Positions 1-6,265 of a stretch of 8,662 bases of DNA are shown one piece after another; the stretch's first letter is position 1; the number at the start of each line of letters is the position of its first letter. The notes under the pieces were generated by a model. The model ran no database searches. It saw nothing but the letters and a program-made list of their open reading frames with translations, and was not told the origin of the DNA. A program made the position numbers and the translations under genes. Source of the DNA: an uncultured Collinsella sp. (GTDB taxonomy: Bacteria; Actinomycetota; Coriobacteriia; Coriobacteriales; Coriobacteriaceae); contig URIJ01000080.1 in assembly GCA_900547835.1 (NCBI GenBank), positions 1 to 8,662 on the forward strand, given 5' to 3'.

Positions 1-717
1 GGCTGGGTCGGCTCGCGTGAATGGGTGCTGGACACCGAGCCCACCGACGGGCAGATCCAGGTGGCGCACAAGGGGCGTACGTGGTTCGAGATTGAAATGG
101 CTGGCGTAACGGCGCATGCGAGCCAGCCGTGGAAGGGCGCGGATGCCGTCGCCGCCATGGCCGAGGTCGTGTGTTCGCTCCGTCGCGCGTTTGTGGCGCT
201 GCCCGCGCACGATGAGCTGGGGCCTTCGACCATCACGTTTGGCCAAATCGAGGGCGGATATCGCCCCTATGTCGTGCCCGACCGCGCCAAAGTCTGGGTC
301 GACATGCGCCTGACCCCGCCGACCGATACGGCCGCCGCAATCAATATGGTCGAGCATGTCATCGCCGTCGCCGAAGCCACCGTTCCCGGTTGCCATGGCA
401 GCTACACCGTGACGGGCGACCGCCCCGCCATCGAGCGCAACCCGAACTCTCCCCTTCTAGCAGCGCTCAAGCGTGCCGCCGATGACGTGACGGACGCGGA
501 CACGACCGTCGGCTTCTTTACCGGCTACACCGACACTGCCGTCATTGCCGGCAAGACAGGCAACCGCAATTGTATGAGCTACGGCCCCGGCTCGTTGGCG
601 CTCGCGCACAAGCCCAACGAGTATGTGCCCCATGCCGATATCGTTCGCTGCCAAAACGTGCTCATCGCGCTTGCCGATAACACGCTCTGGGACGCAAGCG
701 GCCAAGTTGGGGCATAA
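1..717 (+). CDS. M20-family metallopeptidase/deacylase, C-terminal part (5' end outside window)
   Basis: Partial gene; frame 1 is open from the first base to a double stop (TAA TAA, 715-720), giving 238 visible residues. M20 enzymes are di-zinc amidohydrolases that cleave peptides or N-acyl amino acids (ArgE, DapE, CPG2, aminoacylase relatives). Seen here: the EPT motif at residues 13-15, whose Glu aligns with a metal ligand in DapE (GEPSS motif); the start of the lid/dimerisation domain after AHKG; the family signature GVTAHAS (His about residue 39); VVPD near residue 91; and the final metal-binding His in LAHKPNEYV (about residue 203). The HxD, bridging Asp and Glu-Glu motifs would lie upstream of the window. 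The visible half looks intact. Substrate cannot be told from this part. The next gene starts 39 bases downstream on the same strand and may be co-transcribed. Confidence 0.9.
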   Translation, partial: GWVGSREWVLDTEPTDGQIQVAHKGRTWFEIEMAGVTAHASQPWKGADAVAAMAEVVCSLRRAFVALPAHDELGPSTITFGQIEGGYRPYVVPDRAKVWVDMRLTPPTDTAAAINMVEHVIAVAEATVPGCHGSYTVTGDRPAIERNPNSPLLAALKRAADDVTDADTTVGFFTGYTDTAVIAGKTGNRNCMSYGPGSLALAHKPNEYVPHADIVRCQNVLIALADNTLWDASGQVGA

Positions 718-756
718 TAAGCCGCGAACAAACCGACTCGTGCGTTAGGACCGCCC

Positions 757-1440
757 ATGAAAGCACTTCCGTTTCCCTGCATCCGCCCGGCTCAGGACCG
801 CGTGCTCGAGGCGTTGCCCGCAATGGGCAGCATCCTGAGCGGCAACGATGCTCTGCGCGGAGCCATTGCCGATGGCCTGATGCTCAAGGACCCGGGTGCG
901 GCGTATTACGTGTACGAATGCTCGGGCGAGCCGGGACGTGTGACGGGTGTCGTGGCGATCTGCCCGACGAGTGTACTTGCGGGTGGCAAGGGCGATGCCA
1001 GCGCTGACGTGGCCGCCGCCGCGCGCGCGATCGCCGAGCTCAAGGTGCAGCCGCGCCCCGTGTCGCTCGCCTACGAGGCCTCGCCCGTCATGGATATCAT
1101 CCTGGGCGCCGCCAAAGAGGGCGCGTCGCTCTACGCCGTCACCGACCCCGCGGGCATTACGCACCGCGCGTGGGAGGTCAAGCGCGAGGACGCCGTCGGG
1201 GCCATCCGCGCTATGCTCGACCAAGCACCGGAGCCGGCACTGGCCGACGACCCCGCCTACGCTGCCGCGCTGACCGGGGCGTCGCAGCTGCTGGCCGATG
1301 AGGCCCGTTCCGCCGGAACGTACACCGGCAAGGAGCCGTTCAACTTTACCGTTGCCGTGCTCTTCCCCGCTGCGCAGGTCAGCGGCGGCGCGCCGCAGGT
1401 TCCGACAGGTCTGCTCACGCACCAGGTCGCGCGGTTCTAG
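757..1440 (+). CDS. Shortened DUF1015-like protein lacking the HHR motif
   Basis: 227 residues; ATG at 757 preceded by AGGA (747-750) with 6-base spacing. DUF1015 proteins are usually about 400 residues and of unknown biochemical function. Resemblances, recognised by eye: an N-terminal PFPCIRP (compare PFKALRP); a YYVYE...TGVVA block at residues 50-67; PVSLAYEASPVMDIIL at 101-116; GITHRAWEV at 133-141; and FNFTVAVLFPAAQVSG at 195-210, like the family's NF..AVLFP..QL. Where the family normally has YIADGHHR(S/A)AAA, this protein has LADDPAYAAAL (162-172), so both His and the Arg are gone. The PYDV...NPYSFLHV region and the ExTR/DR block are also missing or unrecognisable, and the protein ends right after the LFP motif instead of continuing with YNRVV. 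It is either a divergent short subfamily or a decaying copy. The reading frame is intact. It lies in a unit with the M20 gene and ends before a clear terminator. Confidence 0.75.
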   Translation: MKALPFPCIRPAQDRVLEALPAMGSILSGNDALRGAIADGLMLKDPGAAYYVYECSGEPGRVTGVVAICPTSVLAGGKGDASADVAAAARAIAELKVQPRPVSLAYEASPVMDIILGAAKEGASLYAVTDPAGITHRAWEVKREDAVGAIRAMLDQAPEPALADDPAYAAALTGASQLLADEARSAGTYTGKEPFNFTVAVLFPAAQVSGGAPQVPTGLLTHQVARF

Positions 1441-1485
1441 CAAGACCAGACCGCCCAGCACAAAAATCGGCAGCTCAACAAACAG

Positions 1486-1526
1486 GGGGCGGAGATGCAG
1501 CAGGTACATGCATCTCCGCCCCTTTT
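1486..1526 (+). terminator. Rho-independent terminator, 14-bp perfect stem
   Basis: GGGGCGGAGATGCA (1486-1499) pairs perfectly with TGCATCTCCGCCCC (1509-1522) around a 9-base loop and is followed by TTTT (1523-1526). It sits 45 bases after the DUF1015-like gene. On the minus strand the stem is followed only by a weak T-containing stretch, so it mainly serves the plus strand, but it could also stop the convergent phosphatase operon that ends at 1570. Confidence 0.88.
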
Positions 1527-1569
1527 GCGTCGAGAAGTTATGCCGGCGACCCGTGCCGCCGCGCTCGCG

Positions 1570-2205
1570 TTATCCGCGCTGCGGACCTGCAGTAGCCACA
1601 AGCGGTTCAAGCCCCAGCTCGCGCGCGTAATCCTCCTGCGTAAAAATCTCAATCAGCTCAAACGTGCCGGCCTCGTCGTTAAACACGAAATGCAGCACCG
1701 AGCAGTTGCCCGGCACGCGATCGCGCTCGTCAGCCGCCGCACCCTTCACGTGGTCCATGAACTCCTTGATGGCCGAGCCATGGCTTACCGCGAGCACGCA
1801 CGTATGGTCCGGACGCTGCATAAGCTCGGTCAGCGTCGCCACCATGCGCTCGCGCACTTGCATCTGGCCCTCGCCGCCAAACTGGCGATAGAAGTCGCGC
1901 CACGGGCGCTCGGGCATGAGCATCACGCGCTCGGCCTCAAAGTCACCAAAGAACCACTCACGCAGGCCGTCCAGGCGCTCGTACGCCAAGCCCGGCCACA
2001 AGTTGGCGATAGTCTGCTCGGTGCGATGAAGCGTGGAGGTGTAGGCATGATCGGGCTCAATGCCGCGCGCACGTAAAAACATGCCGGCGCGCGCCGCCTG
2101 GTCGCAGCCCAACTGCGTAAGCGGCGAGTCACTCCACCCCTGAATGATACGCTTGAGGTTGAATATCGTCTGTCCATGACGGACCAGATACAGATCTTTA
2201 TTCAT
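1570..2205 (-). CDS. Histidine phosphatase family protein (phosphoglycerate-mutase fold), copy A
   Basis: 211 residues. The ATG at 2205 is preferred because AAAGGA lies 5 bases upstream; an in-frame TTG at 2229 would overlap the preceding gene and lacks such a site. This superfamily transfers or hydrolyses phosphate through a phospho-histidine. Seen here: catalytic LVRHGQT (RH at residues 9-10), a second arginine in LHRTEQT (Arg61), LREWFFGDFE (81-90) with the likely acid residue, and the second histidine in AVSHGSA (His142). A C-terminal tail after residue about 185 (acidic, then a short hydrophobic run) is absent from the neighbouring paralogue. The substrate (sugar phosphate, alpha-ribazole phosphate or other) cannot be read from sequence. 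It lies 17 bases downstream of its paralogue and is probably co-transcribed with it. Confidence 0.9.
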   Translation of the reverse strand: MNKDLYLVRHGQTIFNLKRIIQGWSDSPLTQLGCDQAARAGMFLRARGIEPDHAYTSTLHRTEQTIANLWPGLAYERLDGLREWFFGDFEAERVMLMPERPWRDFYRQFGGEGQMQVRERMVATLTELMQRPDHTCVLAVSHGSAIKEFMDHVKGAAADERDRVPGNCSVLHFVFNDEAGTFELIEIFTQEDYARELGLEPLVATAGPQRG

Positions 2206-2222
2206 AGGGGTCCTTTCGTTCG

Positions 2223-2765
2223 TTACCAATCAAGGAGCGAAAACGCCCCGTCGCAATAGCCAAAATGAAGCACGGCACCGTTGTCGGGTAGCTCTCCCCC
2301 GCCAGTCACATACTCAAGAAACTCCTGGCAGGCTGAGCCGTGGGAAACCGCCAGCACGCAGTCGTGCTGCGGCCTGGCCATGATGCGGGACAGCGCCGCG
2401 ACCATGCGCGACTGAAGCTCACTTTCCGACTCGCCACCAAAGGCAACCGGATAATCACCCCAGGGCTGCGGCGGCATCTCGCGATTTGATGTGCCCTCCA
2501 GCGAGCCAAAATGCCACTCACGCAGGTCATCGACCAGCTCAATGGAACGGCCCTCGCCAACGATAAGCTCGGCCGTATGCCGCGCCCGGCCCAACGGCGA
2601 GGAATACACATGATCAAAGGCCACGCCACGCGCCGCAAACGCCGTACGCGCCGTCAGCGCCTGCTCGCGCCCGCGCGCCGTAAGCGACGAATCGTGCCAG
2701 CCCTGCAAAATGCTCTGCACATTGAGCTCAGTCTGCCCATGCCGCACCAAATACAGATCTGCCAC
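2223..2765 (-). CDS. Histidine phosphatase family protein, copy B (tandem paralogue)
   Basis: 180 residues from a GTG at 2765; the frame stays open further upstream to 2912, but that extension is Arg/Cys-rich, crosses a palindrome and the end of the upstream gene, and looks non-coding. The GTG puts LYLVRHG at residues 4-10 as in the paralogue and is preceded by GAGGGGAGGG. Catalytic motifs: RH at 8-9, SSPLGRARHT (Arg60), LREWHFGSLEG (81-91), AVSHGSA with His142. It shares long identical stretches with copy A (DSxLT, PW.D...FGGE, RMVA.L...M.RP.H.CVLAVSHGSA, VLHF), so the pair arose by tandem duplication. Expected role: hydrolysis of a small phosphorylated metabolite in the cytosol; substrate unknown. 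Confidence 0.9.
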   Translation of the reverse strand: MADLYLVRHGQTELNVQSILQGWHDSSLTARGREQALTARTAFAARGVAFDHVYSSPLGRARHTAELIVGEGRSIELVDDLREWHFGSLEGTSNREMPPQPWGDYPVAFGGESESELQSRMVAALSRIMARPQHDCVLAVSHGSACQEFLEYVTGGGELPDNGAVLHFGYCDGAFSLLDW

Positions 2766-2783
2766 ACACCCTCCCCTCGTACC

Positions 2784-2812
2784 ACCACAAAGGGGACAGG
2801 AGCCTTTGTGGT
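2784..2812. repeat. REP-like palindrome between nitroreductase and phosphatase genes
   Basis: ACCACAAAGG (2784-2793) and CCTTTGTGGT (2803-2812) are perfect 10-base inverted arms around a 9-base loop. The only T-run (TTTT, 2815-2818) follows the stem on the plus strand, but both neighbouring genes are on the minus strand, so it does not make a proper terminator for them. My impression is that similar AAAGGGGACAGG-type palindromes recur between genes in Coriobacteriia; that is memory, not shown here. It lies just upstream of the ribosome binding site of phosphatase B and could act as a leader hairpin. Confidence 0.5.
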
Positions 2813-2848
2813 CATTTTGCCGCCGGATTGCACCGCAACGACGCACAA

Positions 2849-3520
2849 CTACAGCAGCACGTCGGCAAGCGGACGCTTGGGTACGTGGTGCACCCGCGCC
2901 TCGTCGCGCCAATAATTGATGGAGCCGTCGGGGTTGGAATCGATCGCATCGATCACCTGTGTCTCGGCCGGAATGCCAAACGCCATGATCAGCTTGAGCT
3001 CATACTTGTCGTTATCGAGCCCCATGGCATCGATCGCGTGGGGCGTAAAGGCCTTGAACATGCAGGCTGCCACCTCGGGCGTGGCGCTGCGGGCGGCGAG
3101 CATCATCGTCTGCGCGGTAATGCCCGTGTCGACATCGGTAATGGGAGCGGCGGGCTTGCCCGGAACGGCGCGCTCAGCAAGAATCGCGATGTAGCCGGTC
3201 GGGCGCTCGCCCTCATCGGGACCCGGCCAATCCTTGAGCGCACCGGCCCATGCAAGCTCGTCAAATACACGCGCGCAGTCCTCTGCACCGCTCACCACGT
3301 GAAAGCGCAGACGCTGAGCATTGGCGCCGCAGGGAGCCAGGTGCGCCAGTTCCGCCAGCTCGAGCAAAAACTCGCGCGGCACGCGCATAGACTCGTCAAA
3401 GCGACGGCACGTACGGGCACGACGGACCAGCGCATCAAACGCTTCCAGACCGAGCTTTTCGCAACCTTGCTTTGCCATCGATTCGACACTCGACGGTGCC
3501 TCGGGAACTGCTTCGTTCAT
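2849..3520 (-). CDS. Nitroreductase family flavoprotein
   Basis: 223 residues from the ATG at 3520; the frame is open upstream to 3688, but that part reads as non-coding and would cover the promoter. The upstream GGGGG gives only a weak ribosome binding site. Members are FMN-dependent NAD(P)H oxidoreductases acting on nitro compounds, quinones, flavins or other acceptors. Family blocks in order: RRARTCRRF (33-41, phosphate-contacting Arg region), LAHLAPCGANAQRLRFHVV (58-76), WAGALKDWPGPDEGERPTGYI (91-111), DVDTGITAQTMMLAA (129-143), MAFGIPAE (179-186), YWRDE (203-207) and the C-terminal HHVPKR (211-216). The length is typical of the short nitroreductase-like group with the hhVPKR ending. The usual glycine-rich stretch after the AQTM..LAA helix is replaced by RSATPEVAACMF. 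It precedes the two phosphatases on the same strand; an 83-base gap with a palindrome separates them, so co-transcription is uncertain. Confidence 0.88.
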   Translation of the reverse strand: MNEAVPEAPSSVESMAKQGCEKLGLEAFDALVRRARTCRRFDESMRVPREFLLELAELAHLAPCGANAQRLRFHVVSGAEDCARVFDELAWAGALKDWPGPDEGERPTGYIAILAERAVPGKPAAPITDVDTGITAQTMMLAARSATPEVAACMFKAFTPHAIDAMGLDNDKYELKLIMAFGIPAETQVIDAIDSNPDGSINYWRDEARVHHVPKRPLADVLL

Positions 3521-3548
3521 AGGGACCCCCAATACAAGCCAATTGTCC

Positions 3549-3567
3549 TTAGGAAAATCTAACCTAA
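3549..3567. promoter_or_regulatory. DtxR/IdeR-box-like operator upstream of nitroreductase
   Basis: TTAGGAAAATCTAACCTAA matches the actinobacterial DtxR/IdeR consensus TTAGGTTAGCCTAACCTAA at 15 of 19 positions, with both outer half-sites TTAGG and CCTAA perfect. It lies 28 bases upstream of the nitroreductase start codon, where promoter elements or the transcription start are expected. DtxR-family proteins repress in the presence of Fe(II) or Mn(II). The site match is seen directly; binding and metal response are inferred. I found no convincing -35/-10 pair here to place it exactly. Confidence 0.5.
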
Positions 3568-3755
3568 AACGTAGGCAATAACGAACAGGGCTGCAATGTT
3601 CTACACCTGTTGAATAGAAAACCGCGACGTGGGGAACAACGGAAACAATTCGGGGCCTTTGGGTTACGTTTCGCCCTCTCCGACCCATACGCCAGCGCCT
3701 TTAGGCGATACTGGTTGTAACGATCAAGGCTTACGCCGCACGGAAAGGAGACATT

Positions 3756-4358
3756 ATGGGCATCTTTAAGAACGATGACCAAAAATCGAGCCAGTTTGGA
3801 TTTGACGAGAAAAGCATGGCGGGCAAAGCCGTCAAGGCCGTGCGCTGGATTTACGCCATCACGGGCGTCTTGGCGCTCGTCGCCGGCATCGCACTGCTGT
3901 TTGCGCCCGCCAAGTCCCTCGTCTTCCTAACGACCGTCTTGGGCTTCTACTTTGTGATCACGGCCGCGATCAGGCTGTTTACCGCTGTTTTCGAGCCACT
4001 GCTGCCCACCGGCTGGCGCGTGACGAGCATCATCTCCAACCTACTCATTATCTTGGGCGGCGTCATAATCCTGCGCAACCAGGCCTTCTCGACCGCGACG
4101 CTCACCACGATGGTGGTTATCGTGGCCGGCTTTGGCTGGATTGTCGAAGGTGTCATGTCCATTCTGGAGTCCGAGCTTTCGTCCAACCGTGCCCTCGCCA
4201 TCCTGAGCGGCGCGCTCTCCATCATCGCCGGCATGTTCGTGTTTATCTATCCGCTGTGGTCGGCCAAGATGCTCGTCATCTTTAGCGGCGCCGCACTGCT
4301 GGTGTTTGGCGTAACGCTGATTGTTCGTGCTATTCAATTTGGCAAACTGGTGCACTAG
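3756..4358 (+). CDS. DUF308 / HdeD-like six-helix membrane protein
   Basis: 200 residues; ATG at 3756 with a good AAAGGAG (3744-3750) 5 bases upstream. After a short polar N-terminus (1-27) there are six hydrophobic segments at about 30-50, 55-79, 88-107, 114-137, 146-167 and 170-193, the DUF308 arrangement of repeated two-helix units found in HdeD. In Escherichia coli HdeD belongs to the acid-resistance island; the molecular function of the family is unknown, so no role is assigned. There is no cleavable signal peptide; it should be an inner-membrane protein. Its stop codon directly touches the start of the UPF0178 gene, so the two form an operon. Confidence 0.85.
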   Translation: MGIFKNDDQKSSQFGFDEKSMAGKAVKAVRWIYAITGVLALVAGIALLFAPAKSLVFLTTVLGFYFVITAAIRLFTAVFEPLLPTGWRVTSIISNLLIILGGVIILRNQAFSTATLTTMVVIVAGFGWIVEGVMSILESELSSNRALAILSGALSIIAGMFVFIYPLWSAKMLVIFSGAALLVFGVTLIVRAIQFGKLVH

Positions 4359-4841
4359 ATGCCACGAACGCTCTTTATTGATGCCGACGCCTGCCCGGTC
4401 ACGCGCGAGTCGATTGACTGCGCGCGGCGGGCGGGCGTCGCCGTTGTTATCGCCGGCAACAGCACGCAAAACCTAGAACGGCACATTCGCCGCGACGACC
4501 CGCGCGATGCTGAGCACGCGCGACGCGGATTTTGGGTCACGACGCTCGATGTGAGCGTTGGCGCCGACAGCGCCGACTTTGCCATTGTCGAACGCCTGCA
4601 GGCGGGCGACGTAGTCGTGACGCAGGACATTGGCTTGGCGAGCATGGTGCTCGGGCGCGATGCCGCCGCCATCGGTGTGCGCGGGCGCGTGTACGACAAG
4701 GCGACTATCGACATGCAGCTGTTTATTCGCCACGAGGAAAAGAAGGTACGCCGCGCCGGCGGACGCACTCGCGGTCCGGCAGCATTTACCAGCGAAGACC
4801 GCGCCCGCTTTAAACGCAACCTCACCGAGTTGCTGCACTAA
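4359..4841 (+). CDS. UPF0178 (YaiI/YqxD, DUF188) family protein
   Basis: 160 residues. Recognised from DADACPV (8-14), GADSADFAI (68-76), GDVVVTQDIGLA (83-94), RGRVYD (108-113), RRAGGRTRGPAAF (131-143) and the basic C-terminal region. The family has a PIN-like fold with clustered aspartates, which suggests metal binding and possibly nuclease activity, but its function is not established. The segment at about 40-58, rich in Arg and Asp, looks longer than in typical members of about 150 residues. The ATG follows the upstream TAG with no gap (TAGATG) and has no clear ribosome binding site of its own, so translation is probably coupled to the DUF308 gene. A terminator follows 2 bases after the stop. 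Confidence 0.92.
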   Translation: MPRTLFIDADACPVTRESIDCARRAGVAVVIAGNSTQNLERHIRRDDPRDAEHARRGFWVTTLDVSVGADSADFAIVERLQAGDVVVTQDIGLASMVLGRDAAAIGVRGRVYDKATIDMQLFIRHEEKKVRRAGGRTRGPAAFTSEDRARFKRNLTELLH

Positions 4842-4843
4842 CC

Positions 4844-4886
4844 AAGGTAGATTTTTGAGACATGCCTAAAATCTACCTTTTTGTTT
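4844..4886 (+). terminator. Rho-independent terminator after the UPF0178 gene
   Basis: AAGGTAGATTTT (4844-4855) pairs perfectly with AAAATCTACCTT (4868-4879) around a 12-base loop; the following run is TTTTTGTTTT (4878-4887 region). It begins 2 bases past the stop codon and ends the DUF308-UPF0178 operon. Confidence 0.85.
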
Positions 4887-4921
4887 TGAGCGGTGTGAGC
4901 GCTCGGAATCCATGGCTCAAC

Positions 4922-4997
4922 AAAAAACGGGCTTCAAAATGCCATGCGTCGCCGCATTGCGCAGGCGCTGAGCATGGCTATTTGAAGCCCATTTTTT
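4922..4997. terminator. Long bidirectional hairpin terminator between convergent genes
   Basis: Left arm 4922-4947 and right arm 4972-4997 pair as AAAAAA/TTTTTT, GGGCTTCAAA/TTTGAAGCCC and GCCATGC/GCATGGC, with two small mismatched spots (C/A next to the A-run, and AT/TA). The loop contains a further short CGCC/GGCG pairing. It starts 8 bases beyond the stop of the minus-strand permease and gives a TTTTTT run on either strand, so it should end that gene and back up the terminator at 4844-4886. Confidence 0.85.
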
Positions 4998-5005
4998 AAG
5001 CCTAC

Positions 5006-6094
5006 TTAGAGGCCGAAGGCGGATAGGATAAGGCCCCAGCCGGCGCCGATGACGTACATCATGACCAGGAACACGACGTTTTCGCGGGCGCTGCGGTTGG
5101 TGCGGAACAGCACCAGGTAGCCCACGCCGGCAGAAATGAGCGTGCCGGCGAGCATCGGGGCCAGCTGCAGCGCGCCTTCCAGGTACAGTTGCGTGATGAC
5201 GACGCTGGCCGAGCAGTTGGGGATCAGGCCGACAAGCGCCGAACCCAGGACGGCGAGCGTCTCGTTGCCACGCAGAAACTGCTCGATCGCGGACTCGCCG
5301 AAGGTCTCGAGCACGGCGACCAGGACCAGCGTCACCAGAAAAATGAATACCGAGACCTGCACGGTGTGCGAGATCGCGCTGCGGATGATCGACAGGACAG
5401 GCGTCCCTTCGTGGGAGTGGGAGTGACCGTGACCATCATGGTGTTCATGTTCGCCCTCATGACCGTGATCGTGGCCATGTCCGTGTTCGTGCTCGTCCTC
5501 GTCTTCATCGCAACCGCAATGGTCGCGCTCGCACAACTCGTGGATGTGGTCGGCGCTCACGCCCGCCTCGGCCACCTCGTCGATGATGTCACCGCCGCTG
5601 TGGTCGTCGTGCGCGCAGTTCACGTGGGCCGGGTTGGCCGCGGTTCCCAGCACGGTACGGCGAATCGCCGCGTGCGCGCGGGCGTTACGGCGCAGGCCGC
5701 GAATGGCAGCGTCCACGATAAAACCCGTGACCAGTGCGATCAGCGCTTTCGAAGCCAAAAGCATCGCCATAGTCTGCACGGGAACCTGCTCGGCAAGCAA
5801 CAGCGGCAGCATCTCATCGGAGGTCGAAAGGAACACCGCCACCAACGTGCCCAAGGTCACGACACGGCCGGCGTACAGCGTTGCTGCCATGGCCGAAAAT
5901 CCGCACTGCGGCACCATGCCCAGCAGCGAGCCAACCACGGGACCCGCAGCGCCGGCGCGCTTGATAGCGCCGTTGACGCGGTCGCCCGCAACGTGCTCAA
6001 GTGTCTCGAGAGCAAGATACGTCACCAACAAAAACGGCACCAGCGACAGCGTGTCCTTGCCGGCGTCGAGCAGAATATCAATCAGTAAATCCAT
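5006..6094 (-). CDS. ArsP_2-type putative heavy-metal (arsenic/manganese) permease
   Basis: 362 residues from ATG at 6094; AAAGG lies 11 bases upstream, a rather long spacing. The protein matches the family Pfam calls ArsP_2 (putative 10-TM heavy-metal exporter), also annotated as arsenic efflux protein or putative manganese transporter; the true substrate is not settled. It has two related halves: MVPQCGFSA (60-68) followed by LYAGRVVTLGTLVAVFLSTSDEMLP (73-97) in the first, and LIPNCSASV (290-298) followed by LYLEGALQLAPMLAGTLISAG in the second, each with a P-x-C motif in a membrane segment. Between them, about 135-230, is a soluble loop with CAHDDH, HIHELCERDHCGC (183-195), an acidic run, and 13 His in residues 202-228. 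Such loops bind metals such as Zn, Ni or Mn. It is a single-gene unit with its own promoter and a strong terminator. Confidence 0.85.
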   Translation of the reverse strand: MDLLIDILLDAGKDTLSLVPFLLVTYLALETLEHVAGDRVNGAIKRAGAAGPVVGSLLGMVPQCGFSAMAATLYAGRVVTLGTLVAVFLSTSDEMLPLLLAEQVPVQTMAMLLASKALIALVTGFIVDAAIRGLRRNARAHAAIRRTVLGTAANPAHVNCAHDDHSGGDIIDEVAEAGVSADHIHELCERDHCGCDEDEDEHEHGHGHDHGHEGEHEHHDGHGHSHSHEGTPVLSIIRSAISHTVQVSVFIFLVTLVLVAVLETFGESAIEQFLRGNETLAVLGSALVGLIPNCSASVVITQLYLEGALQLAPMLAGTLISAGVGYLVLFRTNRSARENVVFLVMMYVIGAGWGLILSAFGL

Positions 6095-6146
6095 GACGGA
6101 TGGAACCTTTCGTGTCTTTCGGCAGCATTGTAAAAGTCCTAGCGGT

Positions 6147-6166
6147 CAACTAGGGTATTGTAGTTG
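6147..6166. promoter_or_regulatory. Inverted repeat over the -10 region of the permease promoter (candidate operator)
   Basis: CAACTA (6147-6152) and TAGTTG (6161-6166) form perfect 6-base arms 8 bases apart, covering the -10 hexamer and expected start site of the permease promoter. The position suits a repressor. It does not match DtxR, MntR or ArsR consensus sites that I know, so the regulator is unknown. Confidence 0.4.
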
Positions 6167-6184
6167 TCCCGGGCGCGGTGCCAA
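6157..6184 (-). promoter_or_regulatory. Sigma-70-type promoter of the ArsP_2-like permease
   Basis: Read on the minus strand: TTGGCA (6184-6179, 5 of 6 to TTGACA), a 16-base spacer, and TACAAT (6162-6157, 5 of 6 to TATAAT). Transcription would start near 6150 and leave a leader of about 55 bases, too short for a known manganese riboswitch. Confidence 0.55.
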
Positions 6185-6265
6185 TAGTTGCCTATGGTAA
6201 ACTATCATCTCGCCATAACTCAATGCCACCGAGCCGCGCGACGCGGCCCGTCCAAGGAGCAGTCT

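Noticed and set aside
745..1509. Minus-strand open frame of 254 codons opposite the DUF1015-like gene
   Set aside because: Arg/Gly/His-rich translation with no family resemblance, fully antisense to a gene with family motifs, and it crosses the terminator hairpin; a high-GC shadow frame.
2766..2912. N-terminal extension of phosphatase B to 2912
   Set aside because: Would add 49 Arg/Cys-rich residues before the catalytic RHG motif, encoded by a palindrome and overlapping the end of the nitroreductase gene; the GTG at 2765 has a purine-rich ribosome binding site and matches the paralogue's N-terminus.
2828..3562. Plus-strand open frame of 244 codons opposite the nitroreductase
   Set aside because: No family resemblance, and it runs through the nitroreductase start and the DtxR-like box.
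3690..3755. CGCC-TTTA-GGCG hairpin upstream of the DUF308 gene as a terminator or riboswitch
   Set aside because: Four-base arms, no T-run and no conserved riboswitch core; too weak to call.
5189..6088. Plus-strand open frame of 299 codons opposite the metal permease
   Set aside because: Repetitive Val/Met run is just the antisense of the His-rich loop; Gln/His/Arg-rich elsewhere; no ribosome binding site or family match.
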